A stretch of 25,000 bases of DNA, taken from the NCBI GenBank assembly GCA_011800805.1, contig MPNW01000108.1, positions 331,977 to 356,976 of the forward strand. The letters run 5' to 3'. Shown here piece after piece: positions 1-10,731 of this stretch. Made by a program: the position numbers and the translations under genes. Source of the stretch: Hirudo medicinalis (taxonomy: Eukaryota; Annelida; Clitellata; Hirudinida; Hirudinidae). Below the pieces are notes generated by a model. It saw only the letters and a program-made list of their open reading frames with translations, was not told the DNA's origin and ran no database searches. Every line of letters starts with the position of its first letter. The first letter of the stretch is position 1.

Positions 1-14
1 GATAACGTCTGCTC

Positions 15-137
<123 letters not shown>

Positions 138-283
138 ATTAGGATTATGATGGTGCCAGTGATGGTGGTTTCGATGGTGGTGATGTCATCATATCTTATC
201 GTATGTTAATGTTCATTATTTTTATTTCACTTGACTTTTACAATCTTAAATTTTGATTGAATTGAAGATCTTGTGCTTAAACA

Positions 284-300
284 TTATAATAATAATAATA

Positions 301-332
<32 letters not shown>

Positions 333-360
333 GATGATGATGACGACGACGACGATGATG

Positions 361-394
<34 letters not shown>

Positions 395-413
395 CGGTGA
401 CGATGACTATGAT
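284..413. repeat. Compound AAT/GAT/GAC microsatellite
   Basis: The repeat starts as (AAT)n, changes to (GAT)n, then to (GAC)n, back to (GAT)n and again to (GAC)n, with imperfect GGCGAC/GGTGAC units at the end. The unit changes one base at a time, as expected when point mutations in a trinucleotide array are spread by slippage. Open frames here are low-complexity Met or Asp runs and are not genes. Confidence 0.95.
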
Positions 414-555
414 GACAATCAATTATGCGAGCTACTTCGATTGATAATTACTCGTAATTACCGGCATCCTGTTTAGCCAATCCGATGAGGAAGTGGAATC
501 ATATGACTGCCATGATTTGCTGGGAGTTCCACCAATCGAGGGCATAAGCCAGAGT

Positions 556-632
556 TGATGGATGGATGGATGGATGGATGGATGGATGGATGGATGGATG
601 GATGGATGGATGGATGGATGGATGGATGGATG
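556..632. repeat. (GATG/TGGA)n tetranucleotide microsatellite
   Basis: About 19 perfect tandem copies of a 4-bp unit, followed by a degenerate AAGGATG tail to about 650. The minus strand reads as a His-Pro-Ser-Ile repeat in two overlapping frames, an artefact of the repeat. Confidence 0.95.
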
Positions 633-1534
633 AAAGGATGAAAGGATGGATAGTTGACGTGAGGAAAGTTGACGAGCGAGTGGCAAATGTCCGCTCAGCA
701 TCTCGGATTTCGTAAGGATCTCCCGCCGGCGTTTTGATTGATTTCAATCCATTTTTATCTCTACGTTCATCTGATTGCTGGAAGACAGCAGAGATGAAAG
801 AAAAATAAATGAATTAAAATCAATCTCTCGGCTTAAAAGTCATGCAGTCGTATCCTGCTTCTATATTGATCACCATTAAGCTAATTTCGTGAGTGTTTAA
901 CATGTTGAAATATTTTTAATTGGATGAATTAGAATCTCAAATATCACTAGAGGCGGCCATCTTGTGCGAATCTGCTTTGCGTCGATGTGGGGTCAAAGTT
1001 TAAGGTTTTACAAGAGGAGAGATGATGAAGCGAGTGAGGAGAGAGAGGGGACTCAAATAGAGTTTTTAACATTTTTTGAATCGCTCTGTAAAATGAAACT
1101 AATGAGATCTTTTAATCACCTTGGAAAACCTCACTAATGCCCTATTTTGCGATTTAAAATAGGAACGTGAAATAAAATGGAAATGGAAAATATAAATAAA
1201 TTATCGTATTAAATTATCAGTTTTAGAATAGTTATCATTAAATTGAGAATGCCTCTAACTGCTTCATTCTTTATTCCTACTTGGCAGTGCTGAATAATAA
1301 AGGCCTTAACGAACGATGTCGATACATCAGGCTGCAAATGTGTCACCCCCTCTCATTGGAAGACCATGGATGGAAAAATCCGGAATGACCTGGATGAAGT
1401 GGGGTGACAAAGTTCACTCGGCTGATGATTTATAGGCCTGTTTTCAATTTGAGGCACAAACAACTCTTGAGTTGTGTGACAAGGACTTGGATCTAATTAT
1501 CTTACAAAGTGAGACATCCGCGCTAATGGAAACG
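633..1534. other. Gene-free AT-rich intergenic DNA
   Basis: No supported exon was found on either strand. There is a YY1-like motif at 952–964 (GGCGGCCATCTTG) and a 9-bp perfect inverted repeat, TGTCACCCC at 1341–1349 and GGGGTGACA at 1401–1409. Otherwise the sequence is unremarkable. Confidence 0.6.
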
Positions 1535-1668
1535 ACAATGGTGACAATGACGGTGATGATGACGATGACGGTGGTGTTGTGGTGATGATGATGATGCTGC
1601 TGATGATGATGGTGATGATGATGGTGGTGGTGGTGAATATACCGATGGTGATGATGATGATGATTTCG
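1535..1668. repeat. Imperfect GATG/GGTG-rich low-complexity tract
   Basis: A degenerate purine/GT-rich run of GATGAC, GGTGGT and GATGAT units. It is less regular than the arrays near the left edge, which suggests an older, decaying microsatellite. The open frame crossing it is a Met/Val run and is not credible. Confidence 0.8.
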
Positions 1669-4140
1669 AGATATCGAGAGGCTAGTCGTTTTGAAAGCGA
1701 ATTACCACGTCTGCGTTTTTGTAAAAATTACAGAAAAACTTCTCTTCAAATGTTTTTTACGGAGACGAACGACAGAAAATGGGTTAAAAGAATAATTGCT
1801 CAACTTGGTTACATTACGAAGCTTGGGGATGTTTAAGATATGAAAAGGATTATTGCTCAACTCGGTGACATTATATCATTCGCAATCACCACAAGAAAGC
1901 TTTTTGTTGAAATTCATTGGTTCAACTACTCAAATTTACAAGATGTTTACAAGATGAGAAAGTTTTGTAAACTTATTTCAAGTGCAATGTCATTTTTTTT
2001 GCTTTAATTCTGCATTTCTGATCATTTTAAAGCATAAATATCAGAAATTTTAAATTATACTTTCGAACGAAACCAATGCGGGTGACAGCGAGGATTGAAA
2101 ATAATTCCTTAAGGACAGCAAAAGCGCTGTTTTCAATTAGCAACGTTCACTTTGAACATCTCACTCAGCCAAGTTATTTTCTCAAAATCCAACTCGGGCC
2201 ACTGAAACTTCCTTAGGGATGTTTCGGGGTCTGGTCATGCCTTTGTCCCTGCTGATGTGCGTCTGTTGTAGGTCGTAGAACTTTGGCGCGGGATGAGCAC
2301 ATCAGTGAAAGAGGATTTATTGCCAGTCCACTTGACATGGGAACCGAAAGGGGATCGCAAATGCTTAAATCCAAACCTTTATTTCTCTCTTTTATCCCTA
2401 ATGGTTAATGAACTAATTCACATTCTAATTCACTCGATGTTAATTTGATTTTCTGAGCTGTCTTATTAAGCTAATTCTATAAAATGTTGTGAATCAAGAA
2501 ATGTTAAGTCGACAACAAGAGATTTGACTTGTTTATTCGTCATTTTGCTGCTCAAATCCACAAATAAACCATGTTTCAGAGATGACAAATTTTCAGTTAT
2601 TTACAGAAGGTTTTTTTTTTAATTTTTCATAAAATCGTCATTTCTAAGCTGAAAATTGCTTTGATTGCTTTTGATTGACATGGTATCAGGAGTAACATCA
2701 CAGAAAACCTACATCCGGGTTCGTGTCCTCGTTGAAATATCACTCTTTCTCCTTGCTAGTGTTGCTCAGTGGCATTCAATGACGTTGCAAAACTTGCTTG
2801 ACGTGCAACCATTCATGCAGTACTCAATTCATGCTGAATGGCAGTTGAAATTTTTGTTGAAATTCTTTCAATTCAACCAAACAAAGACATCAAATAAATT
2901 CTCAGATTTCTAATTTTTTGACATTTTCACAGCCTCCTAATGTTTGATTCAACGAGAATCATGTCTTAAAATATGACTTTTCAGAGGCCTTCATAAGTTA
3001 GCATTTTAAAAAATATTTTTAAAACTTACTTAACTGTTAATTCCACCGCTGTAACTGAATATATAATTTCTAATAAAAGCGCAATTTGAATCTAAAATGT
3101 TTATGGTTAACCTAACTCAAAACTAAAATTAAATTGATTGGAAATTATTCAATATTACTATTCTGTTGTTAAAACTTGCGCTATTTCTGAAGCACTTTTA
3201 ACTAGAGATGATTCTTAGGAATGTTTTGAAAATATCATCATCATGATCCTCAACAACAATAATATTCCAATAATAGATACGTTGACATCATATGACAAGA
3301 AAGGCTCCTAATCACCCTGATTATGAATGGTCTAAAGTCATAACCATGCACCATATGTCGTATTAACGTAGCTTCTTGGTGACGACGTCGACGATGATGG
3401 TGATGATAAAAGTGGTCATTGTATGTGGTATTCAGTGGATTGGCATTTGATATTGGTCAGTATTGGTAACATCGTGTTTATACCAACAACAAACACGTAA
3501 ACAGAATACCTGTTCGATAATTAAATGAGATTAAAACAAAATTATCGACATGTTAAAAAAAAGAGATTAGGTTTGCCAGTGAATGCTTTTACCTGAATCA
3601 GGAAATTTGTACAAAAAATAGACGTCTAACGAGTTTTTAAATTAAATATCCTTAATAAATTATTTTTTTTTAGAAAAGTCGTTTCTTAAATGAGACTTAT
3701 CATGTAGCTCTAAAAGAAGTTGAAAATTAAAAATTGACGGCATTAGATAAATTAGAAAACATTCCTCTACTTTTGCATAGAAGATTAGAAGTTGTGTTGT
3801 ATCGGCAGTAAAAGTAAAATTTATTTTTGGAAATTCTTATGTCAAAATGGCAGATGTTTTACCTTCTGGCTTTTGTGTTTTTTCAATGCCGATTATTGTT
3901 ATTGGGTATTTATTTATATTAGGCACCTATCTTAAAATGGATATATTGTTGATATTTACAAATATTTGCTATTATATTTAATTAGTAGATTTCCAAATCC
4001 AGTAATAGCCCAAATTAAGGTTTTATGAAACCATTCTCGTAATACAGTTTGCTTAAAACCAGATAACACAAAATGTTAATTTTTTTTTGTAATTTTAATC
4101 AACTAAATTGAAAAAATATATTATTTAAATATCTTTTCAT
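1669..4140. other. Gene-free intergenic DNA
   Basis: About 2.5 kb of AT-rich sequence with short poly-A/poly-T runs. A slightly GC-richer patch at about 2190–2360 has a minus-strand frame open for roughly 50 codons, but it matches no family I recognise and has no convincing splice partners. A small GAC/GAT-rich stretch lies at about 3380–3410. I see nothing else to annotate. Confidence 0.55.
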
Positions 4141-4142
4141 AA

Positions 4143-4150
4143 TATATAAA
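4143..4150 (+). promoter_or_regulatory. TATA-like box before TBCC
   Basis: TATATAAA lies 18 bp upstream of the first TBCC ATG. That is too close for a canonical start site (about 30 bp downstream) if this ATG is used. Either the site is chance in AT-rich DNA, or transcription begins past the first ATG and translation begins at the second Met (position 4189, residue 8). Confidence 0.3.
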
Positions 4151-4167
4151 GCTTCTTTGATGGCAGC

Positions 4168-5169
4168 ATGATTCAAGTAAACATAGCGATGAGTTGCGAA
4201 TCTAAGTCTGCGGTGGTTACCAACAAATTGTTGCAAAGAGAGGATGAACGGTTGTCGGCTCAACATTCAAAACGTGCAGAGAAGCAAGGATTACAAGTTG
4301 CTGAGGAAACGACTGAGTATTTCAAGGCCAGGTTTAATGAAATACAGCGAAACATCGAGACAAAATTAGATAATATGGAAAATGTCAGCACAGAAAATAA
4401 ACCTTCCTATATAGAAGATTTGTTGTCAGACGTTGCTCACCTTCAAAAATTGCTAACGGATTCAACTCATTTTCTATCCCAGTTTTCAATAAAAGCTACA
4501 CAGTCTACTATTACCAATTTGAACAACAAAATTCAAGATAAAAAATCTCAGTGTGTTCCAAAAAAAAAGTTTGGATTCAAAACGAAAAGTTCAAAACCAG
4601 TACTTGATAATGTTGATCACATAAAGAACAAGAGTACTTCAGGTAATCAGAAAGACAAATTTCGACTTTTACTTGGCAATAGTTCACTGGATATCAAGAA
4701 TTTGAAAGATTCCGAAGTAACCAAACATCACGATGAAATTGACTCAAAGGATGTTACTTTGTCTGAATTGTCTGGATGTAAAGTGATGCTTCTTGGATCA
4801 GCGAGCGCTGTGCACATCTTCAGAGTCTCAGATTCCCAGATTTTTATTGGTCCAGTGAAAGGGTCGATTCTTATAGAAAGTTGTGTCAACTGCACCTTTG
4901 TTGCGGCTTGTCAACAGATGAGAATACACAAGACAACAGAAAGTGTGTTCCACATTCACGTCACCAGCCGAGCAATCATCGAAGAATGTTCCTCATTGAA
5001 GTTTGCACCACTTTCATGGTCCTATGAATCATTTGAAAATGATTTCAAGTCTTCTGGGCTTGACAGAAACACCAACAACTGGAATTTGGTAGAGGATTTT
5101 AATTGGTTGGTTTCCGATGTCCCCTCTCCCAATTGGTCGATTTTGCCCGAAGAAAGATCTATTGTTTAA
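4168..5169 (+). CDS. TBCC: Tubulin-binding cofactor C (TBCC), intronless
   Basis: TBCC is the GTPase-activating subunit of the tubulin folding machine. With cofactors D and E it triggers GTP hydrolysis on β-tubulin and release of the α/β dimer in the cytosol. The 333-aa frame is close to the usual length (about 346 in human). Residues 20–125 are charged and helical (spectrin-like N-terminal domain). A linker with the PKKKFGFKTKSS motif follows, then the C-CAP/cofactor C β-helix domain from about residue 195 to the end. The hallmark QQMRIH motif carries the catalytic arginine finger at Arg252; VTSRAIIEECS, SSGLDRNTNNWN and SPNWSILPEE are also diagnostic. The first ATG is used here, but the second (4189, MSCESK) is an equally good start. 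There are no introns, unlike every other gene in the window. A polyadenylation signal follows the stop. Confidence 0.95.
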   Translation: MIQVNIAMSCESKSAVVTNKLLQREDERLSAQHSKRAEKQGLQVAEETTEYFKARFNEIQRNIETKLDNMENVSTENKPSYIEDLLSDVAHLQKLLTDSTHFLSQFSIKATQSTITNLNNKIQDKKSQCVPKKKFGFKTKSSKPVLDNVDHIKNKSTSGNQKDKFRLLLGNSSLDIKNLKDSEVTKHHDEIDSKDVTLSELSGCKVMLLGSASAVHIFRVSDSQIFIGPVKGSILIESCVNCTFVAACQQMRIHKTTESVFHIHVTSRAIIEECSSLKFAPLSWSYESFENDFKSSGLDRNTNNWNLVEDFNWLVSDVPSPNWSILPEERSIV

Positions 5170-5173
5170 GCTT

Positions 5174-5179
5174 AATAAA
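5174..5179 (+). terminator. AATAAA polyadenylation signal of TBCC
   Basis: AATAAA lies 4 nt after the TBCC stop codon, so it would give a very short 3' UTR. Confidence 0.5.
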
Positions 5180-6404
5180 TTTGTGTGATTTTCTTGGTAC
5201 CCCCCAAAATTACCTTTTTTTTGCCACCTGTGGCTTTACATGCAAGTAAAGGGCTTTAAAAAATCCAAGGTTTTAGACTTCTTTAAAATTCTTGTTAATA
5301 TTAAGTTGGTCCAAAGTTAGGAGAACTTTGTCTGTATTATTGATTTAGGTTTTGAAATACAAAAATCAGCCAATGGCTTAACTCTACTATGCTTATTTAT
5401 TTAATGCTGTACTAAACATCTAATCTGATTCAAGTGGAAGTGGATTCCTTTTGGACCAGGTGCAAATGATTTCTTGCATCGTTGGGGCTTGTGTTACATT
5501 TGTGTATTGTTGGAGAGGGTCAAATTTTTCCTTCAACTCGACCTAAATGCTGGTTGGCAGACTTGTGAATGCAGCATAAGCCTGCAGTGCATGTTGTCAA
5601 GATGGAGTTGAAGAATTTGAGCAGCTCTTTTGAGTGGAGAGCAGGGATATGTTGAACCCCGACTCACAGGCCTCCAGAGGCCTAGCTGGGGGTTTGGATG
5701 CCAGCGGCAAAACTGATAATTTGTTGCCCTCCCAAGCATTAGACTGAAACTGAAGCAAACCAATCATAATCTGAAAGTGGTTAGCTGAAGCTAAGCCATG
5801 GACAGTTATGAATGCTAATAAGAATCCTATCTTATATTCTGTTCAAAAATTTAAACTGGTTATTGAGTCATGCGTTAAAATTGTATAGCGTTATCAATTT
5901 GGCGCCTCCCTAGGCACTGCGGCCGGGTCGCCCCCCTTAGCCATTGGAGGTCCGAAACTTAAATAGTTAGCTTGCAGGTTTTTGGCACGTTTTGCAAGCT
6001 TTGAGAATACATCAAGCCGCTTCCTAGATTAAAACACGGGGTATTGCAAACAATTGATTTTTTTTTGTATATTTGTATATTTTTTTGTGATTTTATCGCC
6101 AAGTGTATTTTGGACAACTGAGCAAATCGATGCTTTTTTTTATTTGACCGCAATGTTAATCACTTTTGTCGACTCAATCTCATAATAATAGTGTATTTTT
6201 ACGTAGTTTGATTAAACGTAAAAGACAAAAATAAATACCAAGTAAATCTAGTACTCATTACATCAACTTCAATAATTCAGAAAATAATTTTTAAATTAAA
6301 ACAAATTATGGATTTAAATGTATCTTTGTACAACCCCCTTTTAGCATCTCAAGAAACCAAATTTGATGCTTTCTTGTGTTGAGCTGTGAGTCGTGTTAGA
6401 CAAT
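5180..6404. other. TBCC–CLPTM1 intergenic region
   Basis: No exon was found. There is a 7-bp inverted repeat with a 2-nt loop at 5668–5683 (AGGCCTC-CA-GAGGCCT), and a sharply GC-rich patch at 5901–5936 unlike the AT-rich surroundings. The GC-rich patch, together with the GC-richer stretch at about 5540–5760, could be remains of a repeat element, but no coding or terminal signature confirms it. The CLPTM1 promoter should lie at the right end. Confidence 0.45.
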
Positions 6405-9400
6405 ATGGACGACAAAGAAGAAAATCAGGCGGTTGAGGAAGTTACACCTGACCAGGAAAATGCGGTTGCGACAGGTTCATCAAACGGTTCTTTGCCTGAT
6501 AATGTGGTACGATTTTGGGTCATTTAATGATCGAAACATTTGGTCCGCCACAACCCGGACAGTATGACACGTTGAGTTATTTTTTTTCTTAACAAATGTA
6601 GGCAGCAAATCAACAAGAGCAACGACCACAGCAGGGATTCAACGGGTGGGCTATGTTCAAAACCATGCTGTTTCGGATGATGATTGTCTACTTCATCAGT
6701 TCTTTATTTCGTCGTGGTGGCACTCCCCAGAACACGACCAACGTAGACGGAACCATCTCCACTGCACTTCCAGCTGCCAACATATTTCAAAAAGACACTC
6801 TTTTGGTATTTAAGCTGAGCATTTCTTTTGTTTTTAAGTTTGAGGATCTACTTTTGGTGGGATCTTTAGCCATAAATTTTGTTTCCATTACTTTATAGAA
6901 TAGAATGAACCAATCAAGTAATTGCTTATTATTCCAAATTGCCAGCCCAATTTATTCAACTTATATTTTATTAGGATCTCTATGCTTACGTATCCGAAAA
7001 CGATTACATGGACTTCAAGCAAGCTCACCTGTTTTGGTTAAGAGAAAATATTCAATATGGAGATTGGACTGGTGGTGTTGATGGTGAAGGTACTCACAAA
7101 GTGTCTGGTTCATTTGAAATATCTGAGGTAAAATTTTACTTCCTTCAATTTTACTATTTATTTATTTAATTATTTCAGTCACTTTTATCCCATTGAGGTT
7201 CTCACATTTCTTGATGTTTTGTAGAAAGTTCAAAACAATGGTTCATTGTATCTCCACCTTTACGTTGTTAAAAGTGGATTCTCACCGAACCCGGCCGACG
7301 CAGACAGATATTCCAGCCAGATGGTCATTTATAAACAAAAACGTAAAATACTGTGAACTTCAAGGAAATGATCAAACATGTTAATAATTTTTGTTTGTTT
7401 GAAGAGTTGAACAAGTTCAAGAAGAGGAAGTTTCACACAATGAAGAACTTGCTGACCGGTACGACCGACGTTCAGCCAGATCTCGTCAGGGTTGTTATTT
7501 GCAATTTTCACTTTTGTGAATTCATGGCTTTAGGAAATCCAGTTTGATTTTGATTGGCATAATGATCTGCCAAGTGATCTTTTATCTTTGTTTTGATATC
7601 CTAGCTTGGGTTATTATGTAGAGTAAATTTATTTTTTATTGTAAGCAATTATTCACGATATAAAAAATAAAATTTAATATAATATTGTAATTATTAGGCA
7701 GGAAATGGACTGTTTTTTGTAAATGCAATTACAGCAATTTGACCACATTGTAAGTCTTAATTGTTACACCTAGAATTTGAATGAGAGCTCCTATGAAATA
7801 TTGTCCCACTGGCATCCAAACCTCACAATCAACATAGTGGATGACCACACTGGGTGGGTCAAAGGTTCTATACCTCCTCCCTTTGACGAGTGTCAGTGAA
7901 ATTTTCAAAGTTTCTTGTATTTTAAAATGTCCAACGATGATGTGACAATCTTAGTTGAATTAATGATATTTTAAAAACTAGTTAACACAATTCTAATATG
8001 TAGCAAATTATTGAAATTAGTCATTAATTGTTCAAGCATTTCAAAATGATTTTTTTTCATACTTATAGACATTGTTTTCTTGCCTGGTGAGAAATTCTAT
8101 TACCCCATTGTATACTTCAACGACTACTGGAACCTTAACAGTGAATACATGCCCATCAACTCCACTATCAAGTTAGTTTAGAAGACTAGTTCCAATAATG
8201 TTCATTCATCATTTGACAAATTATAATATTTTGTTTTCGACTGTTAATATGCTCGAATTTGTTATTATTGCTTCGTCTCGTTAGCATTTATGAAATTGAA
8301 ATGTTCAATGCTAAAAGTCATGAAGCCGTGTTTCTTAACTGCTTCCACTTTGGTTGTCAGTGAACTCAACCTCACCCTGACCTTCTACCCACTGTCCATG
8401 TTCAAGTGGCAGCTGTATGCTGCCCAGGGCATGCAGAGCAGATGGTATTCCTTCCTTGGAGAGGATGCAGTGGAGAACAGCGATGAGGATCAGGATTCTC
8501 TCAAGGTTTGAATCAATCGATGGATTGGTATTGGTAGTTTGGAAATGTGATCTTTACTTGCTTCTTTTCCCAGCAAACATTCCTGGAGACAAGTCCTTAC
8601 CTGCTGGCCATCACCATCATCGTATCACTAGTGCACAGTGTTTTTGAGTTCCTCGCCTTCAAGAATGGTGAGCATTTGTGGATTTCTGTGATTGTGTAAA
8701 TGATTTTACCACATTTGTTTTTAAAATTTATAATAATAATTTATTATAATTTATTAATATGTACTTAACTATAAATAAATAATTAGAATTTATGATTATA
8801 ATTAAGTACATAATTAATTAATTATAAAATTTAATTATAATTAAGTATAGTTAATTAATTATAAGTTTTGTAAAGTGGTTTTATTACTGTATCATTCCAG
8901 GTTTCTATTCATTCTTTTGTTCTATTTCCAGATATTCAGTTTTGGAGGAATAGAAAGTCGCTGGAAGGGTTGAGTGTGAGGTCAGTGTTCTTCAATGTCT
9001 TCCAGTCTTTGGTCGTTCTCCTCTATGTCTTGGACAACGAGACAAACTTTGTCATCAAGGCCAGCATCTTTGTGGGACTGGCCATCGAAATATGGAAGAT
9101 TCACAAAGTTCTAGATATCCAGGTGAGAGTGAACCGTTTGCCTTGCAATTAATAACATTTGTAAAATTTCTACTTGTTTGTTGTATAAATGAGAGATGTT
9201 CTAGAATCTAATAAGATTACATTGATCTTAAACACAGACACAACTATTTCATTACTCTTGATGATTTTTGTTAAATGAGGCTCATGAGGCTGAACAATTC
9301 GATTTTTTTTCAAGTTGAACAGAGAGAATAAATTCCTCGGTATCTTCCCATCTATACGTTTCACAGACAAGTCGACCTACACTGAGTCACAAACCAAGAA

Positions 9401-10383
9401 GTATGATCTTGTGAGTATCGAAGCTCGTCCATTTCATTGTCTTCAAATGGCAGCAGATGTCACTTTATTGCTTCAGGGATTCAATCTTCTGGCAACTCAA
9501 TGCACATTTGCAATAATTGTTATAATATTGTATTGTCTTATCCTGTTGAATCCTTTAGCTCGCATTCAAGTATCTGTCGTGGTTGTTGTTCCCTCTCCTG
9601 TTATGCTATGCTGCTTACTCCATCATTTACCTGGAGCACAAGGGATGGTACTCCTGGGTTCTCAGCATGCTCTATGGATTCCTCCTGACATTTGGTAAAA
9701 TAATGATTCATTTACTTCTAGTCTGCATGTGACTCATTTAGAGTTTAATCCGCTTTCCTTTCATGAATTGCAACTATTTTACTAAGAGAGGATTAGGAAG
9801 GTCAATTGAGCAATATCTATGTATTGTATATCTATAATGTCATCTAAAATAATTCGAAATTAAGGCTGAATTATTTAACTAATGACTTAGGAAGTTTGAA
9901 GGATGGCTTTTTTGTTCGTATTTACACAAAGTGTTTAATCAAAAACATTTGAGTTCCAATCTTAGCAGTTACTTTACATTACAGGATTTATAATGATGAC
10001 GCCCCAGCTGTTCATCAACTACAAGTTGAAGTCAGTTGCCCATCTTCCATGGAGGATGCTGACTTATAAAGCGCTCAACACCTTCATTGATGACCTGTTT
10101 GCATTCGTCATCAAAATGCCGATGTTGTACAGACTGGGTTGCTTCAGAGATGGTTGGTGTTCTTTTTGTTGCCCATCTTATAATTTATGTATTTTGGTGC
10201 TTAGCCACTTTTAAACAAATGACTTTTTCTGCAGACATAATATTCTGCATATATCTGTATCAACGCTGGATCTACAGAGTCGACCCGACACGTGTCAATG
10301 AGTTCGGCACGTCGGGGGAAATGGAGGAAAATGTTCAGCCGACTTTGGAAGAAAAGACCGAAGAGGAAAAGAAGACTGACTAA
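6405..10383 (+). CDS. CLPTM1: CLPTM1 transmembrane protein, 14 exons
   Basis: The human homologue, cleft lip and palate transmembrane protein 1, is an ER/Golgi multi-pass protein reported to hold back GABA-A receptor trafficking. Exons: 6405–6506, 6602–6805, 6975–7127, 7225–7342, 7405–7490, 7774–7891, 8069–8171, 8361–8505, 8574–8667, 8932–9122, 9315–9410, 9559–9694, 9985–10152, 10235–10383. They join in frame to 620 aa (human 669). Landmarks are the first membrane segment around residues 55–72 (RMMIVYFISSLFRR), the luminal HWHPNLTINIVDDH and YFNDYWNLN motifs, the SLEGLSVRSVFF and DNETNF block, and the near-invariant end (TMTPQLFINYK-like, WRMLTYKALNTFIDDLFAF, YQRWIYRVDPTRVNEFG). A charged Glu/Lys tail replaces the longer human tail. 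All introns are GT–AG and 62–290 bp. The exon 5 acceptor (GAAG/AG) is weak but gives the only in-phase joint. Confidence 0.95.
8758..8868. repeat. AT-rich inverted and tandem repeat in CLPTM1 intron 9
   Basis: TATGTACTTAA near 8758 is the exact reverse complement of TTAAGTACATA near 8801. Two imperfect direct copies of a roughly 33-bp unit (ATTATAATTAAGTA…TTAATTAATTATAA) follow at about 8795–8832 and 8834–8866. The segment could form a cruciform; it may equally be a small miniature-element remnant. Confidence 0.6.
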
Positions 10384-10731
10384 TTTATTTTTGTATTTAA
10401 TATGATCCTTCGAACAACTAGGTATTTGTACTGACGAAACTTTCTCACTATCGAAAAGTCTTAATTGTTTGGAATTTAAAATATTTAATATTAAGCATTG
10501 TGGATTGAATGTTAATCTCTCACTTTGTATCTTTCAATGGAAATTTTACAAGCAGTCATCAATGTGTTTTTGCTGTTGTCCCATCAGGAGCAATTTATTC
10601 AGGCATTGAAAATGCTAGTTCCATCTCAAAATAATTCACTTTACTCTTCATAATTGATCTGGGTCACATTTTCACCCGATGTTTACGTTCTCACGTAACT
10701 ATACTAGTCTAGTTTTTTCATAATCAGAAGT
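10384..10731. other. Convergent intergenic region, 3' UTRs of CLPTM1 and the kelch gene
   Basis: Only about 350 bp separate the two stop codons of these tail-to-tail genes. The minus strand has AATAAA (plus-strand TTTATT at 10594–10599), a candidate polyadenylation signal for the kelch gene about 135 nt after its stop. No canonical signal is seen close to the CLPTM1 stop. Confidence 0.5.

Noticed and set aside
253..747. Open frames rich in Met, Asp or His-Pro-Ser-Ile
   Set aside because: They are translations of GAT and TGGA microsatellites in several frames, with no non-repeat protein domain.
2190..2360. Minus-strand open frame of about 50 codons with moderate GC
   Set aside because: No recognisable domain, no splice partners and no repeat signature.
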